A stretch of 64,000 nt of DNA from Hydnum rufescens UP504 (GCA_014904985.1 MU128927.1:209107-273106), one strand, 5' to 3'. Shown: positions 49,801 through 61,335, counted from the first letter of the stretch. The notes: generated by a model not told the origin, from the sequence alone. Program-made: numbers and translations.

Positions 49801-50348
49801 TGACATCCACTCGATGCACGTCATTTTGTTGGGTAGCAGGCTGAGTTCTGATAAGAGAACCAAACAGACAAACATTGAGAAAACGACGTTGCGAATAACC
49901 GTTACTTGTACTAAACTGGTATTGGGCGGCAAGAAAGACAGATGAGGCCTGCTCTGAGAGAAAAGGGCCACGAGGGAGATCGCTATAAGGCGGGGTGACC
50001 GTACAAAGTTTGTCCCAGGAGAGACCCTTGTCCTATAACAGAAGAGTAAGCGTGAATGATCCAGAGTGAGAGCCACACGCTTTCCTTAATGTCAGGGCGT
50101 GAATATTGAGGAGACCAGCCTTCGGAGGACAAGTCTACATGTTTCGATTGCAAGCTATTTTGGCTAGGCGGCACGTCTGGGCTCTCTGATATGGGTTCGA
50201 AACGAGAAAAAGCAGTAATAATTGGATCCTGCGGTTTATCCTCAAGCTCGGGGAGGAAAAATGAGGGAGACACGGGGAGAAGCTCGAAACCCCGGTTTTC
50301 GCCCAGATCTCCAGTCACATCAGGGAGAACATGGATAAAGAAAGCCAT
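46877..50348 (-). CDS. gamma-tubulin complex component (Spc97/Spc98 family, GCP5/GCP6-like)
   Basis: Component of microtubule-nucleating gamma-tubulin complexes at the spindle pole body. Start at 50348 (MAFFIHVLPDVTGDLG). N-terminal exons carry SVWL, DKGLSWDKLC and YRAISTNVYGNSSSIYVWDK. The large exon 49237-47807 holds SYELSYSEFVRTFPNTLPLA, LIGLQPLL-like and LLHRFMLFGDPSFSNRIRTA, followed by the GRIP2 block with FDFLDMDYKTPPTISVLITS, DVLDKYRRIFNFLLRLLR, MHHFAFQSNAFVQALSTYVV and FHQSLQNM. A final intron (donor after QNM near 47140) joins ITGLKLLDESGQ and the terminal NLLVRLDASSWYRN, which matches the conserved LLxRLDxNxxY end of the family. Stop 46877-46879. The N-terminal features are closer to GCP5/6 than GCP2/3, but this subtyping is tentative. 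Divergent from SCY1. Confidence 0.82.
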
Positions 50349-50433
50349 ATACAGAAAATAGCGCGGTCGCGCATTGAGTAGCGCGTATTGGCCTCGGCAA
50401 CATCCGAACTCCTTTGCACTCGGTTTGGTGGCT
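50349..50433. promoter_or_regulatory. short bidirectional promoter, gamma-tubulin complex gene/SCY1
   Basis: Eighty-five bases separate two divergent start codons, so both promoters and 5' leaders share this interval or extend into the genes. Confidence 0.5.
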
Positions 50434-53400
50434 ATGGATTATCTGAGGACTCTTGGGTCGGCGGCGGCGTCATCACTGCTCCAGAAGTCGGGGATTGCGC
50501 TTCCATTTTCTTTGGGAAATAAAATAGCGTATATGGATGGTAGGACCATCTGGACTGTGTATGATGGAATCAAGCGTGTACGTCTCTGAATGACCGTACA
50601 TCTTGAATGGCCCTCATTTGTGCATTAGGATGATTCGACTCCCGTATCTGTCTTCTTCTTTGATGCGAACGTATCAAATCGCCGGAATGTCTTACCTTTA
50701 GCCAAGAATGCACTCCGAAAGCTGCGAACCATTCGGCATCCCGATGTCCTGAAATTCATTGACGTCGTAGAGACAGATACAACAATATATATTGTAACAG
50801 AGCGCGTTCAACCACTGGGGGTGGCCCTTTCGGTTTGGGAAGGCAAACCTGCAGCTTCCAAGGAAGAATGGTTAATATGGGGGTTGCATCGCATTGTGGT
50901 TCGTCAAATGTACAAGATACAATTCGATTTGACCTCAGTTACCCTCTCCAATGATACAGATTGCTTTGGCTTTTGTAAATGATACGTGTCAATCGACCCA
51001 CGGAAACGTTCGAACCGATTCAATCTTTATTTCACCTTCTGGAGAATGGAAGCTTGGGGCCTTTGAATTACTCTCGAATGCCAAAGACGATGCCGCGGTC
51101 CTCTATGTGCGCTCGGCCACTTCGCCCAATGCTTCGTTGTATTGAGCTCTTTCTCTCAGACATACGGTTCACTAGTCCCTGATCTTATGGCTTTCGCCCC
51201 GCCGAGGTCAAAGCAGGGGGTTGGTCTCTGGTCAAGGAGTAAGAGAAACCACCTGATTCACCACAGCCGACATCTAACCGGGCATGCTCGGCCCGCAGCC
51301 AGAACCCAGCTGCTGTTGACGCATACGAATTGGGTCTCCTGCTACACAGCGTATTCAATCCATCTCATCCGTTACCACCCACTGCATCGTCCCCACACCC
51401 GGCTCCTACCTCTGCAACCCGAGGCGCTATACCGAATTCTATTTTTCCCTCGTTCAAACGTTTACTCATTCCGAAGCCGGCAACACGATTAACACCCAAA
51501 CTATTCCTCGACATCGGTAACGGTGACCAGGCAGGGGATGGGACGGGCTTCTTTGCCCAGAACAGGTTGGTCAAAATCTGTGCCAGTCTCGACGGATTCA
51601 GTCTCAGCGGCGAAGCTGAAAAATCTACGTTGTTGCGGTATTGATCTTCCTAGCTGTCGTCGTTGTATCTTCTCTGATTCGTGGTAGCTAGGACACTCAA
51701 AGAGTCCGCGGACTCGTTCCCTTCGGAATTTACCATCCATAAAGTCCTCCCATCCCTGGTCTCTGCTTTGGATCACGGCGGGGCATCTGCCAATGCAATC
51801 CTGCCTCTGGTTATACAGCTGGGAAAATCGGTGCCACCCAATGATTATTCATCTCTTGTTCTTGGCCCTGTCGTCAAATTGTTTGCAAGCCCAGATCGAG
51901 GGACCCGCATGGCATTACTTGATCATCTCCCCGAATTTGTAGATAAACTGGACCAAAAAACTGTCGTTGATAAGATCTGGCCACATTTGGTAAGTATCTT
52001 GTTTCTCTGGAGTCAGCGAGGACGATACGAATCGTGTTCTGTAAGCAAACTGGCTTTGCCGATACAGTGGCCGTCATCCGCGAAGCGACTGTACGCTCCA
52101 TCAGCTTACTCGTGCCAAAGGTAGCCGTCCAAGGGTCTGTCTTGTATTAGTCTACCCTCTAATTCAGAACTCTACAGTTGTCTGATCGAGTGTTAAACAA
52201 TGAACTTCTACGGCACTTAGCAAAGTCGCAGCTGGACTCCGAGGCCTCCATCCGTACCAATACATGTATATTAATCGGGAGACTAGCACCCTCCCTCTCA
52301 ACAACGACTCAGCGGAAAGTCCTGATTCCGGCATTCTCCAGGGCACTAAAGGATGGATTCGTTCATGCACGCGTCGCAGGGCTCATGGCTCTCATGGCGA
52401 CTATCGCATGTTATGATGCGGATGATCTTGCCGGAAAGGTGATCCCAGCCATGACGTTTACACTGGTGGACAAGGAAAAGTATGTACCTGTATTTCCTCA
52501 GACCAGAGTCCGTCTGTCTGACATTCCAGGGATCAAGATTGGTGCGAGACCAGGCTGTAAAAGCCATGGAGCTGTTCATGAAACGAATAGAGGCCCATGT
52601 GGTGACAATGGTCGGCCGTTTCCCTTCTCTCTGTCTGCACTCTGCAGTATATTAGTTACTAACGGAGCTGAAACATGTTCTCAGCCTGAGACTGCAATTC
52701 CCCAAGGATCCTCGCAGTCTGGTTCAGCACCTTACTCTTTGGCCCCAACATCCTAGCCAAGCAGCTCTGGTCAGCTCTGCCGCTGGGGCAGCAGGTGCTC
52801 TCGCCGGTTGGGCCATGTCATCTCTTGGGAGGACAGTAAGTACGTCTCAGTCCTCTCCGATGTCACCTCCTAACTATCTGTGACGGTATGCATAGTTGGC
52901 CAGTGCAGATATGCAGACCACCATGGCAGAAACAAAGCGCCCTGTTGTTCCTCTTTCGAACGGGGATCGCTCGATGTCAAACGTTTCTGCTCCTTCAATT
53001 ACAGTTTCGAGTGATCCTTCGGGTCCGACTCCGCCTAGAGTCAAAGGACTTAAATTAGGTGCGAATAAGCAGCCTAGCTATGCTGGTGTCTCCTTCGCAG
53101 AAGAGTTGGAGAGGGAGGCGTCTGCTGAGATTCGAGACGCATGGGGCGATGGAGGCGACTTGATGGATGTGAATGCTGACGCGGACGATTGGAGTGGGTG
53201 TTATACTCTGACTATTAGTACTATTTCCAGTGAACCTAATATGCGTTTTTGTCTTCCAGCGGCGTTCGAGAGTGCTCCTCCACCTCAGGAAGACGATGCC
53301 TGGGGTGAGTCACTCGATCCTGACCCTGCTTCACCACCACCACCACCCCCAGCCCCACCGCGAACGACTTCCCCCGCGTCTGCACCCTTGCGAGCGCCGC

Positions 53401-53774
53401 TACGCTCCACTCCTCTTTCGCCTACTATTCCGTCAAAACTCCCTTCAGCACATAGTTCAACATATGGGACACCTATGACCTCCCCTGCGTCTAACACCAT
53501 TGCCCTTCCTGGCGAATGGGGAGATATGCCTGCTAACGACGAGAGGCTTCGGGCAGTTTCTCCCGCTCCCAGCCTCGCACCGGGTCGAGGCTGGAGGCAT
53601 GACCACTATGAGCAAGGAAGAAAAGGCCACCGAAATGGCGCGGAGGCGAGAAGAGCGTAAACAGGTGGGTCTCGTTTCACGTGGGCTTCTTTCGTATGTG
53701 CTCATGGCGCTTGACTTGCATAACAGCGTATCGCAGCATTGAAAGAACAGAAAAAGAATGTCGCTAAGCCATGA
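50434..53774 (+). CDS. SCY1: SCY1-like pseudokinase with HEAT repeats
   Basis: Scy1/SCYL proteins act in Golgi-ER trafficking and tRNA export. Start at 50434 (MDYLRTLGSAAASSLLQKSG). The kinase-like domain reads GRTIWTVYDGIKR, VSVFFFDANVSNR, LRKLRTIRHPDVLKFIDVVE, TTIYIVTERVQPLG, STHGNVRTDSIFISPSGEWK, LGAFELLSNA; there is no HRD or DFG, as in the family. Then PDLMAFAPP, VDAYELGLLLHSVFNP, and HEAT repeats (TIHKVLPSLVSALDHGG, VVDKIWPHL, LSDRVLNNELLRHLAKSQLD, VRDQAVKAMELFMKRIEAHV). A disordered Pro-rich segment leads to TTMSKEEKATEMARRREERK and RIAALKEQKKN, the conserved coiled tail. Stop 53772-53774. The frame breaks at 51214 (a G apparently missing before GGTC, in APPEVKAGGW) and at 53582-53584. 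The start agrees with known family members. Confidence 0.88.
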
Positions 53775-54036
53775 TCATCATCCCTCTTCCCCGCGATTAC
53801 ATGGACTGTGTTTATTACAGATAGTTTACATGTGTTTTCGATATATATGCGTTGCATATTGGGATTTACAACATGTTTTGGGTAGCTTCCTCTATCTCGG
53901 ATCCCGGACTAATCTTACTTGTTCCCGTGCATATTATCAATTTCTACGCGCACAAGGCGTGTGGGTGGGAAGTCCTCTGCAGTTTGGTTATCAGCCATTT
54001 CAGCAAGCGCCGTCGTAGTGGCCTCGTGTGTCTGGG
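53775..54036. other. convergent 3' region
   Basis: About 260 bases between the stop codons of SCY1 and DAD2; terminators expected, no gene seen. Confidence 0.4.
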
Positions 54037-54451
54037 CTAAGACAAATGGGCAGTGATTATTTCACGACATGCGAGGCACGACGACGAATCCGACAGCGTA
54101 CCGAAGGAGGAAATAATTGCAAACATGTGCGGCCAATTTGCAAGAACGTGCCCGATCGCTGTGAGAACGCGTCGGTCAACGTGATAAATATCAATTAGTC
54201 CTTACTATGTGAACGAAAAAAAGGAAAGAGAGGGGAATCCCACATTCAGCACCTTCCTCTGCCTGCTTCATCTGTTTCGCAAAGGCCAAGAACGTCTCTC
54301 GCAAAGTATCAGCGTTTCGTTCTAGCGCGGTGACCGTGTAGTATTCTTTCTTCTTGGAAATAACGCGCGGGTTGTTGGCTGAGCCTGGCCCACCGAGGTT
54401 GGTGGTGGCCAAGGATGGACGCGTCCCAGAGACAGATGGCGGTCGTAACAT
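54037..54451 (-). CDS. DAD2: DASH complex subunit Dad2-like, 106 aa
   Basis: The DASH ring couples kinetochores to spindle microtubules. Two exons (54451-54253 and 54158-54037) joined by a 94-nt GT-AG intron give 321 nt. The protein starts MLRPPSVSGTRPSLATTNLG, then NPRVISKKKEYYTVTALERN, ADTLRETFLAFAKQMKQAEE, and after the splice AIGHVLANWPHMFAIISSF. The helical middle and the closing GxVLxNWPxMFxI block fit Dad2. The Ser/Cys tail after SSF is longer than I expect and could hide another intron. The call depends on this short pattern, so other small helical proteins cannot be ruled out. Confidence 0.62.
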
Positions 54452-54653
54452 CAAGGTGACGTGATTGCAATGCAACTTCCCGGCCACAACACTTCACAAC
54501 AACGTCGGTCTCTCATCACTCCTAAAGGTCCATCTATTGGATGAGGCTCCCACTCATATGGAGATGGGGTACCAAAATGTGATTAGATTGTTACTTGCTA
54601 ATATCGATCCTCACTCCTAACATCTAGGGAAAAATTATGGTACACATGTTGTA

Positions 54654-55260
54654 TTATCCGCAGGCGGGGGGCAATATTGAAGGTGAACTCTTCCCCGCCT
54701 CCCCAAGCAAGTTTTTCGAGACCCAGTGGACGGGATCTAGAAGTAGCGTACTGAGCAGGTCCTCGTGAATATTCAATCCAAGATCAATCGCGTCCTCAAG
54801 AGGCAGTGGTTCCTGGAATACTCCAAGACCCATAGTATCGGCGGCCTGCAGAGTGGTCATTAATAACGCCATTGTCGCGTAAGCACCCATCCGACTATTG
54901 TCACCCAGCCGCAGGAGAAATGCCAATCGCTTGTTACAAGATGGCGGGCACGTCGACGAACGTAGGTACCTCTTGTTGCACCAATCGAATATTCCAAGAA
55001 TCAATCGATCGCCAAACAACTTTGGGGAGACGGTGTTCCACCACACACCTTTCGTTGAGATTCTAGGGCAAGTTCATTAGACACTCACCAGATGTCCAAC
55101 CACAATGACATCTAGGGGGCTGGGATCATGTCCCACGAACCCTGGACCAGGCCAACCGTATTAACACTTGCATGCTTGCTTGTCGTACGCGACGACTTGT
55201 AAAATTGTTGCGTATTGCCATCTCCAATTCCACAAGGAACAAAGCTCGGAAGGGCATCAC
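54654..55260 (-). pseudogene. orphan coding-like fragments, possibly a decayed or mis-read gene
   Basis: Several stretches on the minus strand look coding but do not join: near 55260-55110 a frame with IGDGNTQQFYKSS and LDVIVVGHL, near 55075-54960 a frame with LVQQEVPTFVDVPAIL, and 54920-54660 a frame with AYATMALLMTTLQAADTMGL and IDLGLNIHEDLLSTLLLDPV. They lie in different phases with few usable splice sites. I do not recognise the family. Either exon borders and indels defeat reading by eye, or this is a broken gene. Confidence 0.3.
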
Positions 55261-55300
55261 AGTTCGTTCGAAACCGAATCAATACAATTAGATACAGAAC

Positions 55301-56125
55301 GGATTGTGTAATTTAGGCTCACGTCCGCCGGGCCAGGGGGGCGGTTGCGTTGGATGGATCATGCAAACACGGCTGGGACCCCAATCTGAGAAGCTTCAAA
55401 GGGGGGGGGGACGCCAGTGCTTTGACGACGCGAACCACAGAATGACACTGGCGTCCAGCAAGCTGCGATATGGAAGCAGGAAGAGAACAAAAAGAAGAGC
55501 ATTAACTTGTGGAGTCCCCATACTAGTCACCACCGTCAGAGGCCGTCAAGGCTGAGTGGATCAACCACAGAATGGTTGCCATTGATCTGGCTGATTTCAA
55601 CATATGGTAAGTCCCATAAACAATATCGTCTCCGGCCCCTCGTCGTCCCGCTGGATGATAGAAAGGAACAGAACCGGGATGGAACCGAAATGCATGCGTT
55701 CCAAATGAACCGCCACATGCTACATCTGTTCGACTGGACGAAATAAGAGAATCGCAAAGAAGACGTTGAGAAGTAGAAACGGTACTGCAGAAACTGATAG
55801 CCGATAATATTAGATGATGCCAGTGATCTGATGCCAGCTAGAGATCACGTGGCAAGCTGAACCGGCAGTCGCCCTTGTGGCCCGAGTCTACTGTATAATG
55901 AATACTTACACTCCACACCGACTGTACGGCAAACTGTTCCTTCCCTGGATACGCATGCACGCGGCCTCTCGGAAGAGAATCAATGGTTCGCACATGCATA
56001 TTTACGTAACACCAAACGCGTCGTCAACCAGGCCACAGCGTAATATCGTGATTGAGCACAAAACTAACCACAACACATTGATGTGATGGTACAAGGAGAA
56101 TATGAATGTAAAGTTCCCGGAGTAT
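55301..56125. other. intergenic stretch with a hairpin and a G run
   Basis: No gene seen between the orphan fragments and the lipase stop. It contains a run of ten G at 55401-55410 that runs into a perfect 11-bp inverted repeat (listed separately). Confidence 0.45.
55409..55456. repeat. perfect 11-bp inverted repeat, 26-nt loop
   Basis: GGACGCCAGTG at 55409-55419 pairs exactly with CACTGGCGTCC at 55446-55456; the left arm overlaps the end of a G10 tract. Confidence 0.65.
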
Positions 56126-57525
56126 TCAGCAACCCATCCGGATTGTGCCATATGGACCATCGTGGTCTTCGAAGGGCATTCAGAGACACGTGATCTGCAA
56201 ATGCGCGCAACTTACTCACCAGCCTCATGCGATGCAAGGATGTCCGGGACAGCACCGGTTGAGCAGTCCACGCTCGTATTGTCGTGCCCGTCACAGGCGT
56301 ACCAGTCACCGTCTGCAGTACCCGTGGTAACAATATGCTTCTCGTTGGATGGGTGAGCATATCCTAACGACCGGGGTGGAAGAATGGGTATCGGATCTAA
56401 TTTGCTAGAGAATCGATCAGTAAATCAGTACAAGAAGGGAAATATCGCGGGGGCAATTGAACATACTTGGTGATATGGGCGAAGTTCGTGACATGAGCAT
56501 CGACTGGATGAATGGTTGTCAGTGGTGCTTGGATTTCTATTCAGATGTTGATCTCACCATAGTCAGCAAAGGCAGGGTTGCCGACTCGGGGTAGGCCAAA
56601 CACGCTCGTCGAGAAGGTGAAGCCCGGCAAGTGAAGAGGAAGGTACACTGCGTCGAGGAGGGCAATAGCGCCTCCGAGGGAATGACCGACAATATAGACA
56701 TGCTTAGAGCCAGTCGCAGCTGAAGCGGCCTTGACAGCACTGAGTACTGCCGCAGCTGGGCTAATCCCCCGAACCATTAAAGGCTGCTGGATGGCACAAT
56801 GAAGAAATACTCACCGTGATTGTGCAATAAGGAATCCTTGGTGAGCTTCCAGGGTCGAAGGAACTCCCGGGAAGTGCGTTTGATCGAGCTTCTCAAAGAT
56901 TATGTCGAGATCGGTGAGGTCGGCGATGAGAGACGAGGGATTGGTTCCTTGGTGCCCCACAACAATCGCATTGAGGTGCGTCGCATCATAGCCAACATAC
57001 CCTGAAGCGTGCTCTTAATATGAATTGACCGCGTTAGGGGTATCGGTTTGGGCACCTACAGTATTGGATGTCTGATCCATCGCCACCGGCGCCATATGTG
57101 ACAAAACCAGGGAGAGCGTTACAATTCGCTATGGAGGAAATGAATGAGAGAAATGAAAAAAAGCGGAAGATATGGCGTCAGATACCTCCGCACTTCCATG
57201 AAGAAATGGTGGAAGGGGAGCAATAGGCGGCCTGTACACTTCCCACAAGGAGTATGGAGCAGGAAAGCCAGAAATGATGATGCCTACCGAAGCAAACTGG
57301 GCTGGAACCGCGTAAGACAACTCCTGTTATGCAGAACCATAGTGAGCAGAGTCACGCATGAATAAAGTGGCCAGGGGTTACAGCAAGGGATGTCATCGCC
57401 GTCACTGTCGTGGTCTCTGCGGCGCGTTTCGTGACTCGAGAAGCAGAGACAAGAATGACCGCCGAAGACAGAAGGACGAGGAGTCGGACGAAACCATATC
57501 GTGTGAGGGGGTGCTCCACGACGCA
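56126..57525 (-). CDS. secreted class 3 lipase
   Basis: Extracellular triacylglycerol-lipase-like serine hydrolase. The N-terminal exon encodes a secretion signal (RLLVLLSSAVILVSASRV) then TKRAAETTTVTAMTSLA. Spliced exons give QFASAAYCSPSTISSWKCGA, NCNALPGFVTYGAGGDG, IQYWYVGYDATHLNAIVVGH, QGTNPSSLIADLTDLDI, VPSTLEAHQGFL, then VYIVGHSLGGAIALLDAVYL with nucleophile Ser in GHSLGG (56670-56687), VFGLPRVGNPAFADY, DAHVTNFAHITN, DPIPILPPRSLGYAHPSNE (Asp and His of the triad) and DNTSVDCSTG; the end is HDGPYGTIRMGC, stop 56126-56128. Paired cysteines suit a secreted enzyme. The start is a problem: the only nearby ATG (57495-57497) is one base out of phase with the signal sequence, so either a base is missing around 57488-57494 or an upstream exon exists. 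The 57525 end is approximate. Confidence 0.85.
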
Positions 57526-58670
57526 CCGTTTGCCATCCCTATTTCTTAAAACCCATCCTCATGATGGCGATGCCCCTTGACCATTCCCCTTTAAGATTTA
57601 TCCGGATACAATACCCGGAAGTGGCCTAGGGAGAAATGAACATTAGCTTCTTCCATAGGAGGGCCACCCCATGAAAAACCCCTATGGGTAAGCCATTGCA
57701 GGCGAAGCAGTCACAGATGTCCAGATCTGAACTATTCCACACCATACGACGGTATCTGTCAGTCTTTCCTCCGTAATGGGGGGCTTCAAGATACCAAAAA
57801 TAGTAGGATCGTCGCAACATGTGCTCGAAAATGTCCGTAAACATGTACGACGAACATTGTTTGAAAGAGCCCTCGGAAACGAGCCGAAAACCTCCAAGGA
57901 GCTCACGGGTCTCAAGGCCTAGGCGCTTCGAATCGCCTGAAACAGGTGGCATGTGCTTTGTCGAGATTCGCGATTTAGTCGTTTGATCGATGTGGGTGGA
58001 TGCCCGGATTTGGTGCTTTCAGGGAAGCAGTCTTGATTCTAGAAACTTCTCACGGCAGAAGGAGACTCCAATTTTAGAGCCGACCTTGCGAGGGGAACAC
58101 TGCAACAACTTGCAGTACAGCTAGCATGCAGGTTGTGCCCCGGCCGGATGTAAACCGAGAATCCGGCGCACTAGTTTCGACATTCAGATTCTATCCGAGA
58201 TCACGTGGTACTGATCCATGCAGTGGGTACTGTAATGGTGGTATTTATTGCGGGAATGTTTTTTGGTGGGCCCCAGTTCAAACCCCGCCGAAGTTGAAGT
58301 TTTCTCAACGTTCGAGTTAAGCCCTCACGCGGTACTCCGGCTTGCACCGCGCAAGGCCTTTGTGGTACTGTATGGGGTCATCTCCATGACATTCTGGCCC
58401 TCCCCCCTTCGCCCGTAGTCGCGCGCGCGAGAAGGTGAAAATTTCCTTTTCGGAATTCTCAAGAATCTGGTCCAAACCCGCTCAAGGCTTGTCAAACATA
58501 ACTTATGAATTATTTAATTATGTTTTCGCCACCTAGAGATCATATCTAGGAGTTATCCATTCTCAACTTATTTCCGGTTTTGCATCCGGGTGGTGTTGAG
58601 TGCGTTCAAAATAAATTGTGCCGAATTTTTAGGGCCATGCTCGGCATACCCCGAAGCTGACCCCAAACTA
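57526..58670. other. intergenic stretch, unassigned open frame
   Basis: About 1.1 kb between lipase and FIT genes. A minus-strand frame at 57626-57952 (containing FEHMLRRSYYFWYLEAP) has no known domain and no exon partners. Otherwise nothing recognised. Confidence 0.4.
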
Positions 58671-59590
58671 ATGTCACCTCCCACGATTACACTCGCCATC
58701 CTCGTGGTGGTGATTGCTGCAGGGATTATATATTCCCTAATATACGACACTGCACTTAACACCTCGGATGTGCTCCTTGCCCAGATTCCTCGACACCCGT
58801 ATTTCGCCCAGAAAACCAACATATTCAACGTTGTTTTCGTTAAGAATGCTTGGGGATGGACTTCCGTAGCCTTCTTTGCCCTGTACCTCACTTCCCCCCC
58901 GGAGAATGCAAAGATTAAGAGGCTCGGTCGATGGGCTGCATCCACTTTTGTGTGGGCTACATTCACCTTGTGGTTCTTTGGCCCTAGCCTTTTCGATCGC
59001 ATATTAGTGGCCTCTGGAGGCGAGTGTTTGGCACACGTTCCAGATACATACGTATCTCCCGGGAAGCCCAATTACATTAGCATACCTGATGAATTCTGCC
59101 GTCAACGAACGAGCATATCGCCTTCAACTCACCCTGCCCTATTTGCCGATCCGAATCTTGTTCTTAATACGCTTTCCTCCACCCCAACACGCGATCTCTC
59201 CCTCCGACCCCGGTTATACCATGGTCATGATGTCTCCGGTCATTTATTCCTCCTCACGCTGTCCATCCTCTTCCTCGTGGATCAGCTTGCGTCATCTCCA
59301 CCCCTCCTTTTCCAACCTTCTCCACCCGCATTATCCGTCTCGAGGCCCAGCACACTACATATCCGTGCGGTTCAAGCGACGATAGCTCTCGTTGTGCTAT
59401 GGTTTTGGATGACAATAACCACATCCGTATACTTCCATAGTCCAGGGGAGAAAGTTAGTGGATTCGGTGAGTCATTCTTGGCCCCCTGGATTCTTGTTGC
59501 CACGTGCACCGGCTTTTCTAATCCACATGGCCATTGTCTTCAGTGTTGGGCGTTTTAGGATATGCTGTGACAAAGGTCCTCGTGCCATAG
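58671..59590 (+). CDS. SCS3: FIT/Scs3 family ER lipid-droplet protein (acyl-CoA diphosphatase)
   Basis: Integral ER membrane protein needed for lipid-droplet budding and phospholipid homeostasis. From 58671: MSPPTITLAILVVVIAAGII, then YDTALNTSDVLLAQIPRHPY, NVVFVKNAWGWTSVAFFALY, WATFTLWFFGPSLFDRI, an extended variable loop, YHGHDVSGHLFLLTLSILFL, ALVVLWFWMTITTSVYFHSP and GEKVSGF. A 78-nt GT-AG intron joins VLGVLGYAVTKVLVP, stop TAG 59588-59590. The two histidines in HDVSGH and in VYFHSPGEK are the catalytic pair of the family. Six hydrophobic segments are visible. An in-frame ATG at 58590 would add 27 residues without hydrophobic character; I prefer 58671. Confidence 0.87.
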
Positions 59591-59859
59591 ATTTTGACCG
59601 ACATTGACGTTCCGGTGTTTCTCAAGCGCACGCGGTCCTTTGCCCATGCGTTCATCATTGATGCAGAATGTTTCCCTAGATAATCTATATCCTTCGTAGA
59701 TCCTGACCCACCGATAATGTCCACTGAATGGAAGTTTATTGCGAGCCAAAAAATGCGTCTGGCGTTCCAGCCGCCAGGCACAACGCCATTGTTTTTGGTT
59801 CAAATGCCCACGTAACATCCATATTGTCGAGTCATGAGGTGCAGACGCGAGGAACATAT

Positions 59860-60070
59860 CAGTAACCTGTGGGCTCGTGAGGCCACATACGGCCATGTCC
59901 TCGAGGGTGATACCCTTGGTCTCTGGAAAGGAAATACAACACACCTAGGGTGAGGAGCGAGACGACAAAGATGGGGGTGATCATACCCTCACAGGACGTG
60001 GTGATGTCCGGGGCAACGATAGCAAAGAATATATAACTATAGACAAATGGGGGTTAGGATGGGCGGCGGC
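59860..60070 (-). pseudogene. C-terminal remnant of an MFS sugar transporter
   Basis: The minus strand carries YSYIFFAIVAP and, after a probable intron ending near 59945, FPETKGITLEDMAVCGL, the PETKGxxLEEM hallmark at the C-terminus of MFS hexose transporters. The frame upstream (60100-60480) contains stops and no convincing membrane segments in one phase, and the expected earlier motifs of the family are not visible. It is therefore probably a truncated, decayed gene; unresolved exons with indels are the alternative. It lies tail to tail with FIT. Confidence 0.5.
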
Positions 60071-60079
60071 GGGTGGCGG

Positions 60080-60910
60080 CACTCAGTGTTTCGCACATGC
60101 ACCTGATTTAGAGAGGAATGTAGCCGGGCGGGTGGTGCCTTTTCGTGGCCCAACGAGGGTGCGTAGCTGAGCAGCCTGAGCTTGTCGGCCGTGGCCCAGT
60201 AGGTGGCGGTGCGTGCGATATGGCGAGCATTCCGAGAGGATGTGGATTTGGGATTGGAGTGGGTGTCCACACCGACATTCGGAAGGTCGGGGACGAAGTG
60301 ATGGTGGTATTCGCCGATGTGAGCGTGGCACTAGCGTGGCCTGTACGACGGTAGCTAAGGAGGACAACGACAATTTTTCGGATTCCGCGGAGCCGAGCGC
60401 AAATACCGAGTGCACTGCCATCGCCTACACTGCATTGCAGTTTGACGGTGATGTCCCAAGGACGAGGCACCGCTTTCGGGAACTGAACTCAAAGACGGAA
60501 CTGGTGCGGGGACGACAAATCTCCGACCATAGTTTGAGCCTATTGTGTTGTGTCAGTGAGCATTCCATCCTTACGGTCAAGCTGGATGAGCTTTGGGGCG
60601 CACAAAACAATCTCGACAGACCCAGCTCTCCCGCTGTCGGTACCAATCGTCCTGAACTGCCCTGCCCGTATTGGTAATGGATGGCCATCCGCTCTTTTAC
60701 ATTCCCTACGGCATCCATCTGGTCATCTTTTCCCAAGCTGCGGTGATCTTCATCCCCCGCTTCTGTCTTCATTTGCCTAATGCGTCCAGATGATAGAAAT
60801 CTCCCGCGATGTTGTATAGGTAGTGTCTGTCATCTGGTTACATCTCAAAATTGGTTCTCCTAACTCAGTTTCTAGGTATCTCATCGTGACTATTCAGCAC
60901 TTGACGTTCA
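60080..60910. other. region without a supported gene
   Basis: Overlapping open frames on both strands (60083-60470 minus, 60213-60780 plus) lack domains. The minus strand may hold decayed upstream exons of the transporter remnant. Confidence 0.35.
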
Positions 60911-60926
60911 TCAGCAAACCCAACCA

Positions 60927-61009
60927 AGAGGTTTGGTTGGTTTTAGCTGGTTTTTTGAGGTCTGGATGCTCTGGACCTCAAAAAACCACCAAAAACCTGC
61001 CAAACCTCT
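60927..61009. repeat. long hairpin: 36-bp arms, 11-nt loop
   Basis: The left arm at 60927-60962 and the right arm at 60974-61009 are complementary over 36 positions with about five mismatches; the inner 15 bp (ending GGTTTTTTGAGGTC) pair perfectly around the loop at 60963-60973. It could be a small inverted-repeat element, a terminator-like or small-RNA precursor structure. Confidence 0.75.
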
Positions 61010-61335
61010 GGTCAAGTCTCCTAATGTTCCTCCCAATAGGACACATTCTTCGGCACGAACGCCATACTGTAGGCGCTGTAGCATTTCAACTGATTGCGCA
61101 GTCACAATCCGCCGCACTATATTCTGCCGTCGGAAATGTCCTCCGCAACTCAGGCGGCTGCATCAGTGCTGAAAATAGCGTTCTCGTCTTGATGAATAGG
61201 GTTACAAATGGAACTGAATCGACTCGGGTCGGCTAGAGGTGCCTAAGCACAGCTATTGGACATCTCTCCTTTCGAGCATGGCCTATTCTTGCTCTGTTCG
61301 CTGCGGATCCGTCATGCAGGCCCCTCTCTCGTCAT

